Part shown: piece after piece, positions 50,666-61,600 of the stretch
Numbering within the stretch: position 1 is the stretch's first letter
Layout of the letters: every line of letters starts with the position of its first letter
Position numbers and translations under genes: made by a program
NCBI GenBank assembly: GCA_935421135.1
Contig: OW285188.1
Coordinates: 18,763,233 to 18,827,232, forward strand
Reading direction: 5' to 3'
Source of the DNA: Bugulina stolonifera
Taxonomy: Eukaryota > Bryozoa > Gymnolaemata > Cheilostomatida > Bugulidae
DNA length: 64,000 nt
Notes under the pieces: generated by a model
Seen by the model: only the letters and a program-made list of their open reading frames with translations
Databases searched by the model: none
Told to the model about the DNA's origin: nothing

Positions 50666-53613
50666 GAGGGAGGAAGACTATCTTCTAAGTTGTAATGTTT
50701 GTATCCACCTTACTCTTATCCCAATCTTCCAACCATCTTAATATTCCATGTGGACACTAATAGTCACTCTTTATGTGTCTCTTAATAATATAATAATGCT
50801 GCACATGATCATGTGACATCATGTGACATCATGTGACATCATGTGATGCAATGTGACATCATATGATATCATGTGACATCATGTAGAATCATGTGCATTA
50901 TTATTAATTATTGTATGTAGCATTGAAATCTAGGTTGCATTCCAAGCCGCCATTTAGATGGCAATATAATACATACATTGTACATGTATTATTAATATTG
51001 TGAACTATAGACTACTAATTGCAATTTCTTCTACAGAGACACCCTGTGCAATATTACGTAGATGCCTAAATATTGAGTTTTATCTAAAATTGAGGCTTAA
51101 TTTTGTAATTTTGCCGTAATACTATCGTATTCATTACTTGTATGCATTCCTCCATCTTATGTCTTTATCTTTATTTGCATGTATGAATTTGAAATTAGTT
51201 TTTAGGAGATATAAACTGAACAGAGCTACTTCACTTCTTTACTTTGTAATCATCAGTTATCGTCATAAGATATGGTATTCTAAACATTGTATCAATTTAT
51301 TTATTGCTGTAATATTATATTATAGTGTTGTAGAAAGATAACATAGCTACACTTATATCGTATTTTTGGGCTATATTTTTCATAGATATTTATTTATATT
51401 CATCTACATACAATGTAGTATTATTGTTCCCAACTTACAACTTAATTTTGAGTCTTTGTGGTTTAATTTAGTATGTACTAGATATACATAATAATTATAA
51501 ACATATATATAATATATATACAACTGTTTATGGTAATTTGATTCAATATTATAAATACTGTGAGAATGCCAATTCAATGTATGTTTCTTCTCTATGTATC
51601 AAATACAATATGACTTTTAAGTTTTGCATATTATTTTACTTACCTAAGTCTCATCTACCATATTATTTTAATAATGATAATAATAATAATTTATTCGGCT
51701 CCAAATGTAATCTACATAACATGGACATACATGCATGGAGGTACTTTGGATGCTGTATAATATAGATAGTCTGTAATGCTGTATTAACTCTTTAGTATTT
51801 TTATGTAAACATTTTTAGTTTGGTCATAGATATATTTTTTAATTTTTAATGTTGGTCGAGCAACTGACTTGGTACTCCATCATTGTTTATAAATGTTGTT
51901 TAGATTTAAATAAAATAAGTGAAAAATGTCAAGTTTCAAGCTACCTCTAACTAGGTTCACATTGTATTAAGGGTGTAGGAATCAATCAGTCATAGCCACT
52001 CACATGTTATCGATCATAACTTGAAGTTGTCTTCAAAAAGCATCTAGTAAGATGCAATTAAGAGTCTTCTAAAACACAATTCAAGTGCACTTTGAAAACT
52101 AGAAAAAAATATTCAGAATTATGGTTATTTGTACTAATAACTAATGTACACTTACACCATGTACAACTGCTACATTAGTTATTATACTCTATATACCACT
52201 CATGAATAGTTTGCAAGGAGCTACTCACCCTGTGCTTTCAGAGATAGACAACTCCAAAAACAGTGTAATCTGAACTAGCATGCCTACATACATGATTTCA
52301 CACAGCACCTACATGTATGTTATGTACTACTAGTCTGATATTCTTGTCTGTGATCAGAGAAGTGGTTGGAATGAGAGAAGTAGAATACTGAAGAAATAGA
52401 TAGAGAAAAAAACTTCCACTATTAAGTTTAGGTAAAGAAAGACCCAATGTTATCTCGACTTTCTCCACTTTAACATATTATATGTACAATAATTCTAGGT
52501 GGCGTTATGATTGTAATATGTTCATATGACAAAATATTTTAGCGAGACATGATGTTACCGGAAATTACCAGAATTGTCATTTGAAGAGTCAAAAGTTACT
52601 CATTAGTTGGGAATTATGGGGGTCTTGGAATAGGAAACATACAACATGGCAGCAATACTACATTTGACTTCTGTGAAATTGTCCTCTCTTGATTGACTGT
52701 GATAAAGAATATTCCAATAGTGTTTTGTCATGCTATTTCATCTCATCTCTAGTTTTACACCCTTCTAACTAATCACTGATTATACTGTATAAAGCAAAGA
52801 TAACATTCAAGACTACTTCACTAGCCTGTCAGATGATTTAAATTGAAAAGACCCAAAATAACGTTCAGGAATGTCATAGGATTACTACTATTCTATTGGG
52901 GTGAACAGTAACTAATGTGACAGTAAAACAGACAAGAATACTAATTCCATGTAGAAACATTCATGTATACTAGTACTCATACTTTACTACTATTAATAAG
53001 TTATATACTATACTAACATATAGTACATAATAATAATACAACTGTATACTACAAAACATGTACATGTAAATACTAATTGAAAATACATGTATATAATATA
53101 AACAATTATTACATTATGATAAATACCCCATAATTATGGTTAATAGCCATTATAGTCATTATATTAGCTACTGTGATGTTCTATTCAAAATTAGACAAAG
53201 TAGAATCTACCCTAATATCATCAACAGTATGAAAAGTGATGTAGACCCTCTCTGAGTTGAAGCACAGTGTACATGTATATAGAATTAGCCCTGTTTCCAT
53301 GGATGTACTTGAACCGAGTCATGAATGTAGGTTTAGCAAGTAGAAGAATTGTTTGAAACTTTGGCAAAAATTATTCGGCTGTAACATCATTATTTCAAAT
53401 GTGTATAAGGAGCAATCGTAGAAATGATAACAATACATTGTATGTGCATTTCCTGTCGTGTCAAGCAATATAAAGCAGCGATATTTACAATGTAGCAGTT
53501 ATTACAAGTGCTCTAAGAAATCATTTGTTTGTCGACACTGTTGTAAAAGTGTTTAAAGCAGATTTGTAGCCACTTGTCGAGCTGATACATGAAAAATAAC
53601 TAAGTATTGTAGG
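50666..53613. other. Intergenic between SLC6 and the reductase
   Basis: AT-rich, both neighbours ending toward it. It contains the SLC6 3' UTR, a degenerate CATGTGACAT repeat (50806-50890) and a perfect 14-bp inverted repeat TAATAACTAATGTA (52135-52184). No coding evidence. Confidence 0.5.
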
Positions 53614-56600
53614 TTAAGACTGCAACTCGGCAATCAACTGTTTATCTGATGTAAGCTGTTTTCCATATTGAGCCAATAAATACACATAGTAATGAGCTAG
53701 ACACCCATTGGAAACATCCGCCCAGCCCAAAGTATTCAAGGCTGTCCTGGTATAATACTTGACATCCACTGATGTGTACTTCTTTGCTTTTGCTAACACT
53801 TGTGGAATTTTACCACCTAACAGTCCTCCAACCAGCAGATCTGTCACCACCATTCCTGGCTCTACAGTCTGAATGATCACATCTGAAAGGAATAATGATA
53901 ACTTGCATTAATACCTGCATCACTTCTCTCTAGTATTAGCGCGTCTGTCTATCTTGGCAAAACATTCTTCTTATACATGTAGGCCTATGCTTATGAAATA
54001 TTTCAAAATTTTGTTGTTGCAGAAATGCATTATATATGAATGTTACATGATAATGTTGCCATTTCTCCCCATGTTTCATATTTCATAGAGATTTTTCCAA
54101 AAAAGTGCTGGTTAACTGAACAAATGCTTATTGAGTTGGAAAACATTGGGTTAAATTACCAAGATGTACATGTAGTTGCTATAACAAACTTATGAGTCAC
54201 CCATATCAGTCCACCCAAATAAATACAGTAGTAGTCATGAGCCACCCATATCAGTTCACCCAAATAAATACAGTAGTAGCCTAGTCATGAGCCACCCATA
54301 TCAGTTCACCCAAATAAATACAGTAGTAGTCATGAGCCACCCATATCAGTTCACCCAAATAAATACAGTAGCCTCAGCAGTTTGCAATCTGGTTTCAAAA
54401 GATGATTTTAAATGTTTACGCTCTCATAGCTTTTCTCTGAAAATGATATGTTTTTGTGCCTCTGTTCTTTTCTTCCAACTAATATCATTCAAACTGCATT
54501 GTGAGATTAAAGTGTGTGCATAAAGTAGCCTTAGTTTAGCTACTGTTCTTCTGCTGGTGCTGGATCTACACTACTAACTACTATAATTTGAAATGCATTA
54601 TGGTATTGATACATTTCCTTTGTTTAGCATAAGAGTACAGAGAGACAGGGCAACATTTATTATTTTTTGAGTATCTTATGCTGTAGTTATACCTGAGTCT
54701 CTGTAAGTCCTCTGGAGACAGCTAGAGAGTCTAGACACGTAGGCTTTGCTAGCAGAATATGTAGAGCCTCCTAGAAATCCAAGCTGTCCAATTGATGAGA
54801 CATTGATGATAGCGCCCTTATTCTTTACTAACATGTGTGGCAGGACTATAGCACACATGTTAGTCATTGAAGCACAATTGACATGTAGAATACCAACTGT
54901 AGTGTCAAGTCTGAAAAGCAATATACAAAGTATAAGATATAGAGATATACAAGGAATGATAAGTACCTAGGTAAAATGCATTCTAATTTCATTTGATCAT
55001 TCGTGCTTTTGAAAACTGAGATGCAAATAACACATCTAGTCATGTACATGTTGTGCATGCACAAAAACATAGCACTATCACATACATGTACCAACGCAAT
55101 ATATTTGAGTGGGGAGACAGAAAAGGATATAGGAGTGAGTGAGTAAGACAAGTACAAACAAAAATTTGGAAAAAACAGTGCTTCAGATCTTCTGTTGTAC
55201 TATATAATCAAGTGCTGATACTAAACTGTTATATTAATTATAGTAATACAGCATGTCCCCAAAATGTCCATTACAAGAACAGTTAATGAAATGTCATAAC
55301 CAGACTTGTTTCATTTAAATCAGTCTTTCTTATAATGTGCCAGAAATCTCCATCCAGGATGTTCGAAATTAGAATGAGTAGCTAATGAGGAATCAATCAA
55401 ATAATTAGCCCATTTTTCTTCCACTTGGCAACAGTTAATGCAAATACTAATCTCAGTCTTCTAAGCGAATACGAATACGTAGCACCGCAACTAGTTGACT
55501 TTCAACCAACCAGTATTTTCCAGCAAGATGGTGCACCACCACATTAGGGACAACATATTCGTCAGTTCCTCAATCAAACATTTCCAGACTGATGGAAGGG
55601 ACTGTTAGGTGCGGTAGTGGAGAAATTTTGATAGCCTTAGTTCCTTGTTTGTGGTTGGGGTTTGGGGTAAGGGCGGTCAACCAGTAAAATGTAGAGAAGA
55701 CAACTTCTCCTGCTTCATTTTTGGCGAAGAACAAAGGCTATCTCAAATTTCTCCACTTCTGCACCTAACTCCCAGTTACACAGCCACCACGCTTACCAGA
55801 TATGGACTCCTTTCTATGGGGCTATGTGAAACGCATAGTGCATCAATCAGAGGTACATGTACAGGGCAATATTGACTTGAAGCAAATAGTTTCCAATCTC
55901 ATTGCAACCATTGATAAGACTATCCTACAGCTAACATGGCAAGAAATTGAGTATTGTCTTGATGTGCTTCATGCAACTAATGGACAAGTGTATTAAATGA
56001 GGTAAAAACACTGATTTATAAAAAGCAATTTTGGTTAAAACATCTCATCAGCTGCTCTTGCAATAGACTTTTCAGAATTACTAAGTTTTAGTCTTTTACC
56101 TGTTTTCCACCTGAAGAAATGTAGCAGCCCGGTTGCCTCTGCCAACATTGTTGACAAGAACACCGATATCAAGCCCTTGTATCTCTTCTCTTATTCTCTC
56201 ATATATATCTGTGTTGTTAAAGTCTGCTGTGATAGTTCTAACTTTCACTCCGTGTTCTCCCTTTATCTCGTCTGCAACTCTGGAGAGTTTGTCTGCTGAT
56301 CTACTGATTAATACAATATCCAAAGCTCTTTCTGCCAGCGCTTTAGCATATTCTTTACCTACAAAATGGGCAACTAGAATAATATACTATCAGGAACTCA
56401 AGACTTGATCATCAAAACAAATTCTGTTAGACACAAATTATTTGTTTCCCGTCCCCATTATACAAGTACAATAAAAAAATTCAGAGCCTGGGTAAATTTA
56501 TGCAATGAATCAAGTTTATTTGAACAGATTTGTTTTAGAAATAGCATTCATTTATCTCATACGACATTGCAGGCCTATCTGATGTTAAAAGCAGTAAGTA

Positions 56601-56923
56601 CCAGTTTTAATTTCTGTTTTAGGATTTAGAAATGAAATATCAAAAGCTTTGCAATGCAAGTGTATCAGGCCTTATAGCACTGCATTGCACCTACCTATTC
56701 CATCTGTTGCACCAGTTATTATAGCCCATCTTCCAAGTTTCTTAAAATCTACTCCTGGTAGAACCTGAGCTAAGAAGTAGAGTTTAAATGGAGTCCATAC
56801 AAGAAGTCTGAAGATTGTTACAGAACAGACTAGTAGAGAAACGAGTCCTACTACATCTAGTAAAGATATAGTTTGGATATAAGTCAAATATTCAGAGTAG
56901 ATGATTTCAACTGCGTCCTCCAT
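53614..56923 (-). CDS. Very-long-chain 3-oxoacyl-CoA reductase (HSD17B12/KAR-like)
   Basis: Four exons in transcript order: 56923-56695, 56358-56100, 54910-54693, 53882-53614, giving 975 nt and 324 aa; HSD17B12 is about 312 aa. An N-terminal membrane segment (VVGLVSLLVCSVTIFRLLVW) is followed by the classical SDR fold. Landmarks are the cofactor loop TGATDGIG (70-77), NNVG (146-149), the catalytic Ser in NVSSIG (about 201) and YSASK (Tyr214, Lys218). Then comes VEPGMVVTDL, the usual P-G-x-V/x-T after the active site. This enzyme type reduces 3-ketoacyl-CoA with NADPH at the ER in fatty-acid elongation, and some members also reduce estrone. The tail ends AELQS without an obvious KKXX ER signal. 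An inactive-steroid-dehydrogenase-like paralogue (HSDL1) is a weaker alternative. Introns 2 and 3 hold a mariner relic and a 45-bp tandem repeat. Confidence 0.85.
54191..54370. repeat. Tandem repeat of about 45 bp, four copies
   Basis: The unit contains ACCCATATCAGTTCACCCAA then ATAAATACAGTAGTAG. It is repeated about four times with small length differences (GTCATGAG or CCTAGTCATGAG joins). It lies in intron 3 of the reductase. Confidence 0.85.
55450..55996 (+). pseudogene. Tc1/mariner-type transposase relic
   Basis: A plus-strand frame around 55530 reads FQQDGAPPH, stop, then HIRQFLNQTFPD, stop, W, the usual second-aspartate region of IS630/Tc1/mariner transposases. It resumes after the MITE insertion as DSFLWGYVKRIVHQS and a C-terminal helix ending in LDVLHATNGQVY. 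The element is thus C-terminal only, has in-frame stops and is interrupted, so it is dead. It sits in intron 2 of the reductase, opposite to its direction of transcription. Confidence 0.8.
55614..55769. mobile_element. 156-bp MITE nested in the mariner relic
   Basis: Terminal inverted repeats of about 35 bp: GTTAGGTGCGGTAGTGGAGA... at the left and the complement of GTTAGGTGCAGAAGTGGAGA... at the right, both running to GATAGCC. The insertion splits the transposase exactly between FPD.WKG and DSFLWGY. A diverged copy lies in RSPH1 intron 5. No coding capacity. Confidence 0.8.
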
Positions 56924-57689
56924 TCTATTAATTTCTTACAGGTCACAAGTTCAAATAACCTAAACTCACTATTTTCATGCATCAGAAAGCAATAAATGCT
57001 ATCACATCACTCTACATGATAACGCAGTCCTTATAATGTTTAAAGAGCCTATCAGACTTCCTAGTCTTTGTTCCCATGTTATTTTATAAACTGCATTTAT
57101 CCAATCATATTACTGATTATAGCCTGTTACCAAACTTCAAATATGACATGGAACTAAAACTACAAATATTTTGTTGATGTCATGGAGTTATCTTTGGTTA
57201 ATGCTGGCATGAAAACAAGCAGTCTAGGTGGTTTTATGTAATTATACCATTTAATAGTATCAGCAGTATATTTTCTATTTTATCATGAGATTAATTACCA
57301 CGGCAACTATTGGTAAATAAATAGCGGTAGACCTACCCACATAATGCGTATAACATCATGTATTACATATAGCATATATAGTATTATCAATTGGTTGCCT
57401 AGGTTTAGTTTGTTTAGATAAAGCATAGCTGTTCATGCTCCTAATTTTTGCAGGAAACTATCACTGTAGTTCCACCCATCATTATTTTCAGTTTTTAAAT
57501 TAAAAGTGAGTATCAAAGTTCAAATATTTGAAATGCCTATATTATTTAGTCTACTTGCTTTACATATTTACCAGTACAGGAATATGTTTACTGCAAATTC
57601 TGACGGAAGTTATAGACACCTACATGCATATATCAGTAGTATAGTCAGTGCAGATCTGCACAGACACCCGGTCATTTCCGCGTCTTATT
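56924..57689. other. Intergenic upstream of the reductase
   Basis: AT-rich, no gene. It should contain the reductase promoter at its left end. The composition changes abruptly at about 57690. Confidence 0.5.
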
Positions 57690-58100
57690 AGCCCTAGATC
57701 CAAAAACTCCCCGGGCGGACGACCACCCCACCCGTCCTCTCGCCCCCTCCTCTCCCCTAAACCTCACTCTATGTGCAAAGCCCTAGAACCTACCCCCCGA
57801 TCGCGGGTGGGGTTTCAAAAACCTCATCGGCTGTTCCGTAGAACCCAGTCTAAAGAGCAAACCCCCCACCCGTCCTCCCTCCACCCGTCCCCGCCCCTCC
57901 CCACCCCTCCCCACCCCAAACCCCTCCGCCTCGCCCTCCGCCTCGCTGCGGTTCTCGTTCGCGAGTCCAGCCGTGGCCCCACGCCGCCGTCCCCCCGCCC
58001 GTCCCCCGCCCCTCCCCCGCTCTCCCGCCCCAACGACCCGTCGCTACCCTCGCGGGCGGACCGTCGGCTAGAGTAGGGTGAAGCGAAGGAAAATACGGGT
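57690..58100. repeat. C-rich low-complexity block at the GC boundary
   Basis: Dense CCCC and CCCGTCC runs (for example CCACCCGTCCTCCCTCCACC) on the plus strand. Long proline-rich or glycine-rich frames on both strands follow from this composition and are not coding evidence. It may mark the left edge of the inserted element. Confidence 0.5.
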
Positions 58101-58179
58101 TAGAGTAATGATAGGCTACATCCGTGCGGAGTGCCCGTGCAGAGTTTACGACGCTGACTATACTACTATAAGAAACTTA

Positions 58180-58407
58180 CCGAGTGGTGGTGGTGCTTCC
58201 GGATGATTTCTTCGCCGGGGACTGTTGAGACTGAACTGGTTGGGGTGACACCGCACTCGCGCGCTCCTCCGTTCGAGCGCCCCCGGACCTTCGATGAAAG
58301 ACTCGCGTCTTAACCCTCATTTTCCCCGGACCCTCCCCTAGGGAAATCACCCGTCCCCGTGACGAGTGGCGAGGGAAAGTGAAGGCGGTGGCTCTTCCGC
58401 GCTTCAA
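58180..58407 (-). CDS. Possible basic protein, first exon only
   Basis: Minus-strand ATG at 58407, 75 codons rich in Arg, Lys, Ser and Thr (MKRGRATAFTF, KMRVKTRVFHRRSGG, SPAKKSSGS). It runs into a strong donor, ACTCG|GTAAGTTTC, at about 58180. The next exon was not found. Small very basic proteins are common in polinton-like elements, but the GC-rich sequence alone could also produce this frame. Unidentified. Confidence 0.25.
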
Positions 58408-58508
58408 ACCGTGGACTTCGCGAGGAGGTTAGCCGACGACATCATCGCTCGGAGGGGTAGAAATAGAAATAGATAAACGGGATAGATGGATGCTTGTCTT
58501 CTCATCGC

Positions 58509-58567
<59 letters not shown>

Positions 58568-58580
58568 CCATCACCATCAC

Positions 58581-58631
<51 letters not shown>

Positions 58632-58633
58632 CC
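58509..58633. repeat. (ATC)n trinucleotide repeat, about 40 units
   Basis: A continuous ATC/ACC repeat. It generates false poly-His (plus) and poly-Met (minus) frames. It lies just downstream of the last polymerase exon. Confidence 0.97.
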
Positions 58634-58650
58634 TACAAATAGACCCGCCT

Positions 58651-61600
58651 CTACGATGATGTCGTTGACTCGCCACCAATTTCTTTGACCACCGCGTCCA
58701 CTTTCCCCCGGGTAGCAAACTCCGATAGGGAGAGAGCGCATCGTGCGCGTGCGATGTCACCCCCCACCTACGAATGAAGACAATAGAAGAAATGTGAACT
58801 GATAAGGGGTGAGTATGAGCGGAAGCTGCGCTAGTACCGTCTACCCCTTTGGTTTGGAGAGGTAAATGGTTTTTAATGTATTAGCTAGTGTTTTATTGCT
58901 CGGTTTTAAGGCTACAACCGATAAACCCTCCGTTTTGAGGACGGAGACCCCTTACAATAGAGAGTGAATGTGAAAAAAAATTATACGGATATATATATAC
59001 AAGGGTTATGATGCACTGTTCGTTTACTCTCCGATTTATCGAATGAAGTAGTCTCATCTCCGAGAAATCAGTACTAACATTCTATAGGACTCGTACTCAC
59101 CCCATCTTCCGCAACCTTCCGCTTACCGTAGAAGTAGGTGAGTCCGGTCTTTAGCTGGGTATAGCTATACGTTTGATTTCCTCTTCTGATAAAACCCCGA
59201 TTGTCTCCTCTCACCGACTCCCCTGTTTTGAGCACGGAGAGGAACTTCTCTTTGGTTAGGGTGTTTCCTCTTTTATTTAGTCCTTTGCTACTATACTTGC
59301 TATCGCCGTCAGCGGACCAACAAAAGTAAGTTTTTGAGTTGAGCGCGATGACCCCCTCCCCCCGAAACTCCTCCTTAAACAGACCAGGGGTTCGTGTTTC
59401 GTATCGCTGCACCTTCTCACAACATTCCCTCATCTCCCACTCTTGCCCGAGCACCTTGGTTGTGATAAAGTCTCCCTTGTGACTATCGCAGAAGGGTCTG
59501 GGAAACCATTTACCATACTCTCTGTAGAACTCTTCTTTTTTATCTTTTCGGATGACCTCATCTATATTGCGAGCACTCAGGGCCATGTAAGCGCTATCCG
59601 TATCCATTTCTACGTACTCAAAGTCCTCTCTGCTGACGAATCTGTGAAAATAAATCGGGCGAGTTAGAGGTTGCTGACACCGAAGAATAAATAGAAAAGG
59701 ATTTGATAAAATCTTTGTATAGTCTAGTTCTACTCACCTATCCATAAAGTCGTAGTAGAACTCTAGCATCCTCAACTTGGCTCTCTGGAGTATGACGAAT
59801 CCTACGACGGATGGAACATCCATTCGAATCTAAAAGAAAGAAAGAGAGAGAGAGAGAAAGTTCACCCTTCCACTCGGAAAAAGTTTTGTCAAATCAAGAG
59901 TCAAAGTAAGAAAGATTGTCAACACTTACCTTTTTCTTGTGAAGCTCTATCTCAAAGTAGTTTTCATCGACTTGAGACTAGAAAAGTGCCTACTCCTCAC
60001 TTTGACGGCCGCCCCCTCTACTGTCTCTACATACTTGACAGTCTTATGTTTCTCTTTATTTGTTATGGTCTTTCCGTAGGCTGAATTCCCAACGAGCTTG
60101 CTGGTGCTGGCCAAGAGGGCCAGATCAGGGTCCAGATCTCCCCCTCTCCTTGCGTCTGAGACCGAAGAACCAAAGTCTTTGAAGACGGCTCGTGGGATAA
60201 AGTGAACAAACTGATAGACCCTGGTAATTATCAAACCTTGATCTAGATACCATCTAGCCAGATCGGTGAGTAGTGTGATTCGCTCGCCAAAAAGACTCCC
60301 CACGAGCATTCGCTGAGGTCTCTTCAAGAATCCGTTCTGATTGGCAAAAGCGCGCATGTGTTCGCTAAGGTGTTCTCTTCCCACATTTATATTCTTGAAA
60401 ATAGGTGCCATCTCAGAGAACTTCGCCTTTAGCTCTTCGGGTACGGAAATGTCACACTCCACTAAACCGTAGTACTCTCCACTACGAATACTGTTGATTA
60501 TTTTATCGAGGTTGACACAACCCCTCTCTGGATAGAGAGAAGAAAAGAAGACGGAGAGAAATGTCCTAACCTCTTCATCCGAACGAACTCGCGCTCCCCA
60601 CTCACACTCCCGAGTGGTGATGAGCTTATAGCCTAGAGCCTTGATGTAATCTTCTTTCCTCGCAGTATCCACCCGGAGCTCTTCATTCGTCATGTTTCTG
60701 ACACCTTTTCCATTCCCTCCTAGCTCGCACTCGTGTCCGTGCCAGTAGCAACCGTGGAATTGGTACACAGTCCGACTCTGTTCGCTATAACCATCCACCG
60801 GTAGGTTGTGACACCCTATCCTCATTTCTCCTCCATTCTGTTGGTGAAGGATGACCTCTCCTCTCTTCCACGATTGGAACTCTAACCATCCATGCGCCAC
60901 TTTGCTGAACTTTTTAACGGGTTCCAGAGCAAAGCCTCGGCTCTCTAGCCTCCGCCTGGGATAACCCGTAGGCATATTCCCCATCATGCAGTATAGGTAG
61001 AGAGCGTTGGCATCGACTCCCAGAATGGACCTACAGGGTTTTGCGGATGCGCCATAAATCTTCTCTCGAATAGAGGTCACTCCAACTTCATGATGTCTGT
61101 GAAAGATGATGCTTGACCCTCCCACGAGGTTATCACGGAGAGTGTGGTACAGACTTTTGCTCTCCTCATCGAACAGACATATGGGTTGTGAGTTGCAAAG
61201 TTCGCCTCGGAGAGACATTAACCTATGCAGCGGGAGAGCGGCTTGCGGAGGAGAGTAGCCGTAAGGTCGGGCCTCCACCTCCATAAACAACCATCTGATA
61301 GCCAAGCCTGGAAGCGAGATTGCAGATTTCAACATATCAATACCCTTTTGTCGACAGATAGAGCTCTGACGTGCAATGGCCTCGATGAATGGGGCCACAT
61401 CGAGGTTGTTGTACCAGATGAGGAAATCCCTGAACGTTTCCATGTTCTCTCTTTCCCACACGAGCTGACAGTGGTGATAATCTTGCTGGCTCAATTCTTG
61501 CTGAGTCAGCGAGTTGAAAAAACTCTCTCGGGGAGGGAGTCCGTGATGATCCAACCTTCTCAGGGAATCTACCCAGTCGTAAGGAAAGAATCCCTTACTC

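Noticed and set aside
57648..58076. 142-aa proline/serine-rich frame
   Set aside because: Expected from C-rich low-complexity DNA; no splice context or known domain.
58494..58760. Poly-His (plus) and poly-Met (minus) proteins
   Set aside because: Both come from the ATC trinucleotide repeat.
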